Assembly: GCF_030506305.1 (NCBI RefSeq)
Contig: NZ_CP119421.1
Location: forward strand, 488,354 to 552,353
From: Porifericola rhodea
GTDB lineage: Bacteria; Bacteroidota; Bacteroidia; Cytophagales; Cyclobacteriaceae
DNA: 64,000 nt
Direction of reading: 5' to 3'
This document shows, piece by piece, positions 26,807 to 34,420 of the stretch. A model generated the notes under the pieces. It did no database searches, had not been told where the DNA came from, and saw nothing but the letters and a program-made list of their open reading frames with translations. A program made the translations under genes and the position numbers. Numbering within the stretch: position 1 is the stretch's first letter; each line of letters begins with the position of its first letter.

Positions 26807-27124
26807 CTAAAGCCGGGGCGGCTGAAAGATGGAATAAGGGAAAAGAGCCTCTTTTTGCTCGGAATAATGGGTGAGCAAATCACCATAGGGTATATCTAAG
26901 TACCCAGGCCATACTGAGTCAAAGAAAGTAACATGCGAATGACAGCAGTGGCAATGGCAGAAAGGAGTACAGAAATCCAGACAGAGATCATACTCTTCTT
27001 GTACTTCCTCTTGCACTATACTTACTTCCTCTGCTGCTCCTTCCTCATGCGAGACTTCGTCTCCACAGGGTGCAAATGCCAGGAGTAGCACATAAAATGA
27101 TAATATGGTAGCTATCAGACGCAA
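26807..27124 (-). CDS. Small exported Cys/His-rich protein, DUF6660-like, upstream of the metal pump
   Basis: A 105-residue protein with a signal peptide (about 1-18). The middle has a dense cluster CLDFCTPFCHCHCCHSH (about 48-64), suited to binding soft metals such as Cu or Zn in the periplasm. Short proteins of this kind precede CusA/CzcA genes in other Bacteroidota (I believe annotated DUF6660). An in-frame stop three codons upstream and absence of any ATG force a TTG start at 27124. It is the first gene of the efflux operon; a metal-sensing or chaperone role is inference. Confidence 0.7.
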   Translation of the reverse strand: MRLIATILSFYVLLLAFAPCGDEVSHEEGAAEEVSIVQEEVQEEYDLCLDFCTPFCHCHCCHSHVTFFDSVWPGYLDIPYGDLLTHYSEQKEALFPYSIFQPPRL

Positions 27125-27131
27125 AGTGTTA

Positions 27132-27161
27132 CAAACTTAAGCTAATTTGTATGTGGCGTCA
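27132..27161 (-). promoter_or_regulatory. Putative promoter of the metal-efflux operon
   Basis: On the minus strand TAAGTTTG (27139-27132) fits the TAnnTTTG -7 consensus, with TTG at 27160-27158 about 18 bp upstream as a partial -33 element. Transcription would begin only a few bases before the TTG start codon, implying a very short or absent leader. Confidence 0.35.
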
Positions 27162-27203
27162 ATGGCAAGGCGAATTTTTGTGTGGCTCAGTTCCTCTTTT
27201 TTA

Positions 27204-28577
27204 TTAAAACACTTTGATAATACTATAAACACCTACTGCCACAATTACTAAAGCACTCAGCACCAAAGCAAAATCGTAAAAAGAAGAGGGCTTAAGTATC
27301 AGCGGCAATCGCCTATACCTGAAGTGGAAGGCGGCATATACTACAATCAGCAGTAAGATAGAGGTAACAAAGCCTCCAACCAATATCATCATGACGGGTA
27401 GTTTGATAAAAATAAACAAAAGAGCCCAGCATAAAGGAAATACCCACGCAAGTATGGCGATACTCTTTTTTCTGGCTTTGAGGTTATAAAAGTCAAGCCA
27501 GCCAATCTGCCCAAAGGCATCGGAGAAAATACGCGTCCAGCTAGCCAGAGCAGCGAATAGAGTAGAGAACAGTACGATCAAGGCTCCAAATAAGTAAATA
27601 GAGCGAGCCCAGCTGCCTAAAGTTTCCGTATATATTCGTGATAGTGACTCTACCATCTCGTAGCCTTCAGGTACCAGCCCAGACTTATGGAGTACCGCTG
27701 CCCCTAACAGGTAAAAGGCTGCCGTTACTAAAGTGTATACGATCATGGAGAGGATAGCATCCAGGTACATCACCCTTATCCAGCCTTTGGCTCTCTTCAA
27801 CCAGGCCTCACTACCATCCTGAGGGCCTACAAAACGGGCATAGCCTTTTTCAAGACACCAATAGTTGTAGTACATAATTTCGTCGCCACCGACACCGGTA
27901 ATACCAAAAGCAGCGATAGCCACCCCAACAGCCGCCGGTGGCAAGGTAAAGCTTAAGCCTTCCAGCAGATTGTCCCAACTTAGGGCAAAAGAGGTATACT
28001 GCAAAAAGAAAAGCGAAGCAAAAGTCAGGAGCGTAAACAAGCCTATCATGCTGATAGAAAACTTCTCTATAAAGCGGTAGTAGCCTTTGAAAATTAGTAA
28101 AGAGGAAAGTATGGCCGCAAAAAAAGCCCATACTGCATCATGCACCTGAGGGAAGGCAATATTGAGCGTGATTGCTACTCCACCCACTATGCCCCCTACC
28201 TGTAATAGCTTAAAAATTTGTATAAAAAGCCACGTCCAAATACTCCAGTTTGTTCCTCTTATTTTTGGTCCGGGTAGGCGGTTAAATGCCGCCATTACGG
28301 TTTCTCCCGAGTAAATGGCATGTTTGCCAAACTCTAGTTGTAGTGTCACTTTTACCAGACAGGAAATAATAACCACCCAAAAAGTGGCAAACCCTGCTTC
28401 GGCACCCAGGGTTGTGGTAGCAATTAGCTCTCCTGAACCTACAATAGCGGCAGAAAGAATGAAGCCGGGCCCCAGCTGTCGTAAACGGTCTTTGAGTTGC
28501 GTCGGTGCTTCTTTAATAGCGGACTCATCCAGCACATAAGGATTAGCCTCTTGCTGAGTATTTTCTTGAGTAAGCAA
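27204..28577 (-). CDS. Nramp-family transporter lacking canonical metal-binding motifs
   Basis: A 457-residue inner-membrane protein with about eleven helices and the Nramp/SLC11 (LeuT-like) fold. In TM1 the normal DPGN motif is replaced: the segment reads LGPGFILSAAIVGSGELIATT. In TM6 the MPH motif is also missing, with AAFGITGVGGDEIM instead. Residues that coordinate Mn/Fe in canonical Nramp proteins are therefore absent, so another substrate (for example Mg, or an organic solute) is possible. The start is TTG at 28577; no ATG precedes the first helix. It is 79 bp upstream of the metal-efflux operon and transcribed in the same direction. Its own upstream region contains a long inverted repeat. 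Confidence 0.82.
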   Translation of the reverse strand: MLTQENTQQEANPYVLDESAIKEAPTQLKDRLRQLGPGFILSAAIVGSGELIATTTLGAEAGFATFWVVIISCLVKVTLQLEFGKHAIYSGETVMAAFNRLPGPKIRGTNWSIWTWLFIQIFKLLQVGGIVGGVAITLNIAFPQVHDAVWAFFAAILSSLLIFKGYYRFIEKFSISMIGLFTLLTFASLFFLQYTSFALSWDNLLEGLSFTLPPAAVGVAIAAFGITGVGGDEIMYYNYWCLEKGYARFVGPQDGSEAWLKRAKGWIRVMYLDAILSMIVYTLVTAAFYLLGAAVLHKSGLVPEGYEMVESLSRIYTETLGSWARSIYLFGALIVLFSTLFAALASWTRIFSDAFGQIGWLDFYNLKARKKSIAILAWVFPLCWALLFIFIKLPVMMILVGGFVTSILLLIVVYAAFHFRYRRLPLILKPSSFYDFALVLSALVIVAVGVYSIIKVF

Positions 28578-28939
28578 AATTAGGTTGTAGTTAAGGTTTT
28601 GTTGTATTACTGCACTTTAATATAAGCATTTTAGCTAAGCAAAAGCCCATCTGTAAGGAAACAGTAGCCTACCGCTAGAGCTTTTCTCTAATGTTTAAAA
28701 AAGATTTAATTTACATTTTTTTTATTTCTGATAATACTTCCATAAGTAGCATACTTATTTACAGTTTTAGTGCATTTCTTGGAACTAATTGCCCATGGTA
28801 TAAGTACTAGTACTAACTTATGGGCAATTCAAATTAAACTATGTCAAGAAGAGCTTAAAACGTTTGTGCTTTAGCTATTTTGTTGTTATACTATTAAAGG
28901 CATCAGACTTAAATAATTACCCCACTAAAAGCAATCGGT
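28578..28939. other. Divergent intergenic region with long inverted repeat
   Basis: This 362-bp AT-rich gap separates the leftward Nramp-like gene from the rightward small-protein/barrel unit and should carry both promoters. The notable content is the 43-bp inverted repeat at 28787-28829, annotated separately. I see no coding frame. Confidence 0.5.
28787..28829. repeat. 43-bp inverted repeat, operator-like
   Basis: Perfect 10-bp arms AATTGCCCAT (28787-28796) and ATGGGCAATT (28820-28829) enclose 23 bases, whose core AGTACTAGTACT is itself a perfect 12-bp palindrome. There is no T-run on either side, so it is not a classic terminator. Position between divergent promoters suggests a binding site for a dimeric regulator. 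Confidence 0.5.
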
Positions 28940-29242
28940 GTGAATCCTACGGAAAACATTAAGAATGTCATCGCTGACGATCATCTTCATTTTGAGGATG
29001 ATCAAAGCCACCAGTTAACGCTGCGTGCTCAGGAAGAAGTGAAACAAAAACTCATGCAGGCAGCTAAGCGACGAGCTTTACAGGAAGGTATGCATGAAGC
29101 CTTCGCTTCACAGCATTTGTATAAATATTATTATGACGAGCTTGCTGGTTTTATGCAGAAAAACCCCTATATACTTATCGACCTAGTTCTGATTAAACTA
29201 GAAAATAAGGCCTCTCGTAAAAATACTCTCCCCTCCCTCTAA
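28940..29242 (+). CDS. Hypothetical small protein
   Basis: A 100-residue cytoplasmic protein, rich in His, Glu, Gln and Lys, mostly helical by composition (TLRAQEEVKQKLMQAAKRRALQEG), with no signal peptide or membrane helix. The start is GTG at 28940; the only in-frame ATGs lie from residue 39 on. I recognise no family. It precedes the barrel protein gene by 84 bp in the same direction. Coding is likely but not certain, as nothing but an open frame and its position supports it. Confidence 0.45.
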   Translation: MNPTENIKNVIADDHLHFEDDQSHQLTLRAQEEVKQKLMQAAKRRALQEGMHEAFASQHLYKYYYDELAGFMQKNPYILIDLVLIKLENKASRKNTLPSL

Positions 29243-29326
29243 CACTTTGACTACAAAGTAGTTATACTTTTATACTTCTCTCTTACCGGGAATTTTTTAA
29301 GTTTGTTTTTTCTAATTTTTTAGACT

Positions 29327-31321
29327 TTGCGATTTAGCTTAAGCATCATATTATGCTTGTGTGCAGTGTGTGTGTACGCACAGGAAAAAAAGTATGTACC
29401 CCAAACTCTTGTTGATACGGTCCATATTGAAAAAAACACTGTAGTAATCGGAAAAGACAGCGTCTTTTTCGCCAAGAAAGATACTGTCATCTATGTACAG
29501 GACACCATCAACAGCAAGATAGGCTCATTGCTTTTGCAAGAAGAGGAAGAGAAAGCTTTTTATGATAGCCTCACCAATAACGATAGCAGCAAGCTTAAGA
29601 AAAAGATTGTAGACCTTATTCTGGATGATGTCTCAGAAGAGAAAGATACCACTGCTGTAGAGGAGGCCCCTCAGCTTAGTATTGATGTTGAGGGTAAAGT
29701 TGTGGGCAATATTACTATTACTGGTCTGGAGGTTTTTGGCCCCAATGTAAATGATACTACCTCGGACAAAACGAATACACTTAGCAAGTTTGCGAACAAA
29801 GTGCATATGTATACTCGCGAGCGAGTGATTCGCAAAAGACTACTGATAAAAAAAGGAGACCAACTTACCTCTGCAAAACTTCTGGACAACGAAAGGCTGA
29901 TTCGTTCTTTGCCTTATATTCGCGATGCGCGTTTTGTGGTACAAGCTGCCAGTGGCGACACCGTTAACCTCTTACTCATTACCCAGGACCTGATTGCTTA
30001 CACTGCCCGGGTAGACCCAAATGGCCTGGATGGAGGCAACTTTGGCATCAACAATATTAACATACTTGGATACGGTCATCAGCTCTATAATACTGTAAAA
30101 ATTGACACTGACCGACAACGAAAACTAGGCTATGTAGGCGAATACCGTATTCCTAACATCAATAGCAGTCAGTTAGAAGGAGTTGCCGCCTATGAAAATA
30201 CTATTTACCAAAACCGTTACAGCCTTAGGGTGGAGCGTGATTTTTTAACTCCCGGTATTAAGGTAGCTGGAGGAGCTTTTATAGAATACCGAAAAGAAAG
30301 CGCATACGCTCCCTGGATAGATAGCTACGAAATACTGGAAAACTTTGAACACGAAGAAGATATACCTCGCCAGACTTTTAAGCGATTTACTCAGGACTAC
30401 TGGCTGGGGCGAAGTTTTACACCGGAGTTTATTACTACTATAGACCCTCGTGCCCGCCTGGTAACAGCTATACGCTACCAGCACAAAAAATACTACGACC
30501 GGCCAGAGGTAACCTATAGTGAGTACCGGGCTTATCATGATCGTCACCTTCTTTTAATGAGTGTTGGTTTATCTAGAAACAACTTTACTACGGAGCGACT
30601 AGTCTATGGCTACGGGCGTACAGAGGATATTCCAATCGGTAGTATGAGCGAATTGATTTTTGGACCTGAAAAAGGAGAGTTTTATAATCGCTTTTTTACA
30701 GGTATGCGCATAGTACGTGCTAGCTACCTGGCACCTCTCGGTTATATATCGGGTGGTTTTAGGGTAGGAGGCTATTGGCGTAACCAGAATTTTGAAGACG
30801 GCCTATTTCAGGCTGGCGTCCGTACTTTTAGTTTTCCAATACAGTGGAGAAGAACTACCTACCGACTGTTTATCAATGCCGACTACTCTTTAGGAATACA
30901 GCAGATAAACCCGGAAGATTTTAGGCAGAATATGATCAGCCTGAACGATAGAAACGGAATCAGAGGACTAAAAAGTCATGAGATGTATGGTCATAAGCGA
31001 CTGGCCCTCAGTCTGGAAACTGTAGCTTATCTTCCTTTTGATTTTTACAGCTTTAGGCTAGCTACTTTTTTCTTTGCTGATGCTGGCCTGGTTGCTCAAA
31101 AAACAGAAAGGCTAATTAATAGCCCATTGTACCAGGGCTACGGGCTGGGGTTCAGGATCAGGAATGACAGATTAGCCTACAAAACATTTCAGCTGCGTTT
31201 AGCCTGCTACCCCAATGCACCTTCCGGAGAATCGTTTTTCAAAATTACGCTGGCAGGTATACCAGTACCCGACCTGATGAATTTTAGCATTAACAAGCCT
31301 GAAGCATTTGAGTTTGAATAG
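29327..31321 (+). CDS. Outer-membrane protein with POTRA-like domain and beta-barrel
   Basis: A 664-residue protein with a signal peptide (1-18, ending VYA-Q), a low-complexity acidic region (about 40-105), then a POTRA-like domain (about 110-210: VVGNITITGLEVFG ... RERVIRKRLLIKKGDQL ... LIRSLPYIRDARFVV), and a C-terminal region of about 450 residues built of barrel strands, including GIRGLKSHEMYG, similar to the Omp85/BamA G-R-G-type turn. This points to an Omp85-superfamily relative that assembles or exports proteins at the outer membrane, but it has only one evident POTRA and its client is unknown. An in-frame TAG at 29321 forces a non-ATG start; TTG at 29327 is the only one keeping the signal peptide. 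Confidence 0.75.
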   Translation: MRFSLSIILCLCAVCVYAQEKKYVPQTLVDTVHIEKNTVVIGKDSVFFAKKDTVIYVQDTINSKIGSLLLQEEEEKAFYDSLTNNDSSKLKKKIVDLILDDVSEEKDTTAVEEAPQLSIDVEGKVVGNITITGLEVFGPNVNDTTSDKTNTLSKFANKVHMYTRERVIRKRLLIKKGDQLTSAKLLDNERLIRSLPYIRDARFVVQAASGDTVNLLLITQDLIAYTARVDPNGLDGGNFGINNINILGYGHQLYNTVKIDTDRQRKLGYVGEYRIPNINSSQLEGVAAYENTIYQNRYSLRVERDFLTPGIKVAGGAFIEYRKESAYAPWIDSYEILENFEHEEDIPRQTFKRFTQDYWLGRSFTPEFITTIDPRARLVTAIRYQHKKYYDRPEVTYSEYRAYHDRHLLLMSVGLSRNNFTTERLVYGYGRTEDIPIGSMSELIFGPEKGEFYNRFFTGMRIVRASYLAPLGYISGGFRVGGYWRNQNFEDGLFQAGVRTFSFPIQWRRTTYRLFINADYSLGIQQINPEDFRQNMISLNDRNGIRGLKSHEMYGHKRLALSLETVAYLPFDFYSFRLATFFFADAGLVAQKTERLINSPLYQGYGLGFRIRNDRLAYKTFQLRLACYPNAPSGESFFKITLAGIPVPDLMNFSINKPEAFEFE

Positions 31322-31407
31322 GTATTTGTGTAAAAGATAACACTAACATTTAGCGCTGGCAGAAGTTTTATTTGTAGTTAAGGAGTATCACATTTAAGAA
31401 TAAAGAT

Positions 31408-31683
31408 ATGTCTAGCAAACACCATATAGAAGAGATTATGCTCAAACTGGAAAGCCTTCAGCAAGAGTTTAGAGAAGATGTACAAAAGGTAGATGACCCC
31501 AGAGAACAGGCACTGTTGGAGACTTCCGCAGAGGTGCTGGGCGGACTGCACAATGCTTTTAACGACTTTAAAAACAAAAATGAAGCTGCCTGGAGAACAG
31601 CAGAAACTAAAGTAGAAACCCGCAAGCCTGATGTACAAGGGCAGGTAGGCCCGGAAAAAGCTACCAAACTTACGCACGGTTAA
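31408..31683 (+). CDS. Hypothetical small helical protein
   Basis: A 91-residue soluble protein, no signal peptide. The first 65 residues are amphipathic helix (EEIMLKLESLQQEFREDVQKV ... LETSAEVLGGLHNAFNDF), followed by a charged, Pro-containing tail. I recognise no family. An ATG start and a terminator 22 bases after the stop support a real gene. It follows the barrel gene by 86 bp. Confidence 0.5.
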   Translation: MSSKHHIEEIMLKLESLQQEFREDVQKVDDPREQALLETSAEVLGGLHNAFNDFKNKNEAAWRTAETKVETRKPDVQGQVGPEKATKLTHG

Positions 31684-31699
31684 ACATAATGATACATGA

Positions 31700-31735
31700 C
31701 TGAAAAAAGCCTGTACTATTGCACAGGCTTTTGTT
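31700..31735 (+). terminator. Bidirectional intrinsic terminator
   Basis: AAAAGCCTGT (31705-31714) pairs perfectly with ACAGGCTTTT (31723-31732). The arms supply T-runs on both strands, so it can end the rightward small-protein transcript and the leftward aminopeptidase transcript that converges on it. Confidence 0.85.
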
Positions 31736-31814
31736 CTGAGTTTTGCGCAGAGAAGTTTCTTTTCCTCATCCCGGCATATATCTCTTATTAAGAAACGTGT
31801 TTCAGATTAAGCTT

Positions 31815-33107
31815 CTACTGATTCATTAAATCTTCTATTTCTTCAGCTTCTATAGGAATGTTGCTCATCAGGTCTTCTATGCCATCTTCACGGATTACAA
31901 CATTATTCTCCAAACGAATACCAATACCCTCTTCGCGTATGTAAATCCCCGGCTCTACTGTAAAAACCATGCCCGGCTCAAAATTACGATATACATTGCC
32001 TACGTCATGTACATCCAAACCCAGATGATGAGAGGTGCCGTGCATAAAATATTTTTTAAGAAGAGGCTGCTTAGGGTTCTGATTCTTCACATCCTGCCTG
32101 TCTAACAAGCCCAGACCAATCAGCTCGCTCTCCATCAACTTTTCTACTTCTCTCTGGTACTCACGAATAACATTACCTGGACGCAATAGCTTCATTGCTT
32201 CACGCTGAACTCTAAGTACTGCATTATATACCTCTCTTTGCCTAGAGGTAAACTTACCACTTACAGGTATGGTACGAGTCATATCGGCATTATAGTTAGC
32301 ATACTCCGCTCCTACATCCATCAACAACAAGTCTCCCGACTGGCAGGGCATGCTATTAGCAATATAATGGAGTACACAGGCATTAGCCCCTGAGGCAACA
32401 ATAGGCTCATAAGCAAAACCTCGCGAACGGTTGCGCACAAACTCATGCAGATATTCTGCTTCAATCTCGTACTCCATCACTCCTGGTTTTACAAAGCTAA
32501 GCACACGCCTAAAACCTTTCTCTGTGATGTTACAAGCCTCTTGCATCACTTTAATTTCTTCAGCAGACTTAACCGCTCTTAGCTTGTGCATATGGGGAGC
32601 CAGCCTGTCGTATTTGTGCAGAGGATAATACTCCTGACACCATTTGACAAAGCGAGCATCACATGTCTCCACCTTGGGGACTGCGCGCAGATATTCGTTG
32701 GTATTAAGGTATACCCGGCGTGCTTCATGCATGAGCGAAGCAAAGACTCTTTCAAACTGCGTAAGCCACATAACAGTTTGTATACCAGAGACCTCCCGAG
32801 CTTCTTCTTTAGTATATTTATGGCCCTCCCATATGGCTATCTCTTCGTTAGTTTCCCTTAAAAAAAGGATTTCGCGAAACTCTTCATTCGGAAAATCCGG
32901 AAACATCAGCAATATACTTTCTTCCTGATCAATTCCGCTAAGGTAAAAGAGGTCACTATTCTGTAAGAAAGGCATAGTACCATCGGCATTGGTAGGCATT
33001 ATATCATTACTATTAAGAACCACCAGCGAGCAGGAATGGAGCAGGCCACTTAGCCTTTTTCTGTTTTCTACAAATAGGGCTTTGTCAAGGGGAGCATATC
33101 TCTTCAT
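31815..33107 (-). CDS. Aminopeptidase P family protein (Xaa-Pro aminopeptidase, M24B)
   Basis: A 430-residue cytoplasmic peptidase that removes N-terminal residues preceding proline. The N-terminal creatinase-like domain (about 1-170) includes FLQNSDLFYLSGI and the C-terminal pita-bread domain has all M24 dimetal ligands: DVGAEYANYNADMTR (two Asp), HGTSHHLGLDVHD (His), VEPGIYI (Glu) and RLENNVVI (Glu). The length is normal for bacterial PepP. I chose the ATG at 33107; a TTG six bases upstream is less likely. It is a single-gene unit. Confidence 0.92.
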   Translation of the reverse strand: MKRYAPLDKALFVENRKRLSGLLHSCSLVVLNSNDIMPTNADGTMPFLQNSDLFYLSGIDQEESILLMFPDFPNEEFREILFLRETNEEIAIWEGHKYTKEEAREVSGIQTVMWLTQFERVFASLMHEARRVYLNTNEYLRAVPKVETCDARFVKWCQEYYPLHKYDRLAPHMHKLRAVKSAEEIKVMQEACNITEKGFRRVLSFVKPGVMEYEIEAEYLHEFVRNRSRGFAYEPIVASGANACVLHYIANSMPCQSGDLLLMDVGAEYANYNADMTRTIPVSGKFTSRQREVYNAVLRVQREAMKLLRPGNVIREYQREVEKLMESELIGLGLLDRQDVKNQNPKQPLLKKYFMHGTSHHLGLDVHDVGNVYRNFEPGMVFTVEPGIYIREEGIGIRLENNVVIREDGIEDLMSNIPIEAEEIEDLMNQ

Positions 33108-33456
33108 GTTCAAAAAATTTGTTGTTGAGCCACAAAAGTAGGAATCTGAAGCTAACTTTCATGAGCTGACAAAGTTAAACATACGCCGCTAGCGGGATAA
33201 AGCCATACAGAAAAACTCCTGGGTTAAGGACTTTTTTGCAACCTCTGGTGTTTCTTCAATAAAGATGTTCAGAATACTTGATGAATTCATGGCTAATCAG
33301 CATCATTTTATATATTTGCAGGCAATACTTTTAATGCAACTAATGGTCACCCAAAGTTTACTAACTGGTTATTCTAATGCCGGTTTTCGGTCGGTGCAAC
33401 CTACTTACAGCTTAGGTGCTGCAGCTAACCTACTTGAGGGCCGTTTGCAAAGCATA
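33108..33456 (+). other. Upstream region of the his operon
   Basis: This 349-bp stretch lies between divergent genes. It contains a candidate -7 element at 33311-33318 and then about 140 bases of leader. Two copies of AACCTACTT (about 33399 and 33428) flank TTAGGT and could pair with it alternatively, as in leader switches. An open frame from 33265 spans the promoter element and is unlikely to be translated as one protein. Confidence 0.4.
33311..33318 (+). promoter_or_regulatory. Putative -7 promoter element of the his operon
   Basis: TATATTTG matches TAnnTTTG and would give a start near 33325, leaving a leader of about 235 bases before hisG with the His-rich peptide inside it. No good TTTG at -33 was found. 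Confidence 0.35.
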
Positions 33457-33501
33457 ATGCAATACCATTGGCATCATATCGCCCATTGTCATCATGTATA
33501 G
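33457..33501 (+). CDS. hisL: his operon leader peptide
   Basis: An ATG at 33457 opens a 14-codon frame reading MQYHWHHIAHCHHV, stop TAG at 33499-33501. Six of 14 residues are His, concentrated at positions 4-13. It lies 58 bases upstream of hisG in the same direction. Such peptides sense charged tRNA-His: ribosomes stall on the His codons when histidine is scarce and change leader RNA folding. The role here is inference from composition and position. I could not find a convincing terminator hairpin between its stop and hisG, so the mechanism may not be classic transcription attenuation. Confidence 0.75.
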   Translation: MQYHWHHIAHCHHV

Positions 33502-33559
33502 ACGCTTTCCTTCAGGCGCACTACACCAATTCTTTTTACCATTTTCATTTTAGATTTTC

Positions 33560-34420
33560 ATGAAAGACAGCATTCGCATCGCGGTTCAAAAATCCGGACG
33601 ACTTAGTGATAGTTCAATCAAACTAATTAAAGAGTGTGGTATACACTTTAACAACGGAAAGGGCAAACTAAAAGCCGCATCACATACTTTTCCTGCTGAG
33701 TTCCTTTTTCTAAGAGATGACGATATACCCGGCTATGTAGAAGATGGCGTGGCCGACATAGGTATAGTAGGTGAAAACGTGATGCTAGAAAAAGGCAAAG
33801 ATGTTAGCCTCATTAAAAAATTAGGCTTTTCTAAATGCCGCCTTTCCCTAGCTATAGCTCGCGATAAAGAGTATACCGGCTTGCAGGACTTTGAAGGTAT
33901 GAATGTAGCTACCTCCTACCCTGTTATTCTTCAGCGCTTCTTTGATGAAAAAGGAATTAATGCTCACCTGCACGAGATTAGCGGTTCGGTAGAGATTGCT
34001 CCCAGCATTGGCCTGGCCGATGCGGTTTGTGATATTGTAAGCTCAGGAAGTACTTTGCTCAGCAATGGACTGAAAGAGGTAGAAACCATTTTAAAATCGG
34101 AGGCGGTGCTTATCGGCCACAAGAACATTAGCAAAGAGCGCCTCAAAACGTTGGACCAGCTTATCTTTAGAATAGATGCCGTACAAACAGGCAACAACAA
34201 CAAATATGTACTACTTAATGCGCCGGTAGATAGGACAGATGAAATCATAGAAATACTACCCGGTATGCGTAGCCCTACCGTACTCCCGCTAGCTATGCCC
34301 GGCTGGAACTCCGTACATTCTGTTATTAAAGAAGACGAGTTTTGGGATGTAATTGAAAAACTAAAAGCTGCTGGTGCTGAAGGAATACTAGTAGTACCTA
34401 TAGAAAAAATGATACTCTGA
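33560..34420 (+). CDS. hisG: ATP phosphoribosyltransferase, long form
   Basis: A 286-residue HisG that condenses ATP with PRPP, the first step of histidine synthesis. The start IRIAVQKSGRLSDSSIKLI and the GVADIGIVGENVM stretch are typical; the PRPP-loop region is ADAVCDIVSSGSTLLSNGL. The length and the C-terminal part (about 215-286) with GMRSPTVLPL and IPVEKM-like end fit the hexameric long form with an ACT-like feedback domain, so no HisZ is needed. It is the first enzyme gene after the leader peptide and overlaps hisD by one base (TGATG). Confidence 0.95.
   Translation: MKDSIRIAVQKSGRLSDSSIKLIKECGIHFNNGKGKLKAASHTFPAEFLFLRDDDIPGYVEDGVADIGIVGENVMLEKGKDVSLIKKLGFSKCRLSLAIARDKEYTGLQDFEGMNVATSYPVILQRFFDEKGINAHLHEISGSVEIAPSIGLADAVCDIVSSGSTLLSNGLKEVETILKSEAVLIGHKNISKERLKTLDQLIFRIDAVQTGNNNKYVLLNAPVDRTDEIIEILPGMRSPTVLPLAMPGWNSVHSVIKEDEFWDVIEKLKAAGAEGILVVPIEKMIL

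Noticed and set aside
33465-33495. Direct repeat CCATTGGCATCAT / CCATTGTCATCAT
   Set aside because: It follows from repeated His codons in the leader peptide.
33265-33501. A 78-codon open frame upstream of hisG as one protein-coding gene
   Set aside because: It spans the likely promoter element at 33311-33318 and its composition is not protein-like; only the last 14 codons, with their own ATG and six His, look functional.
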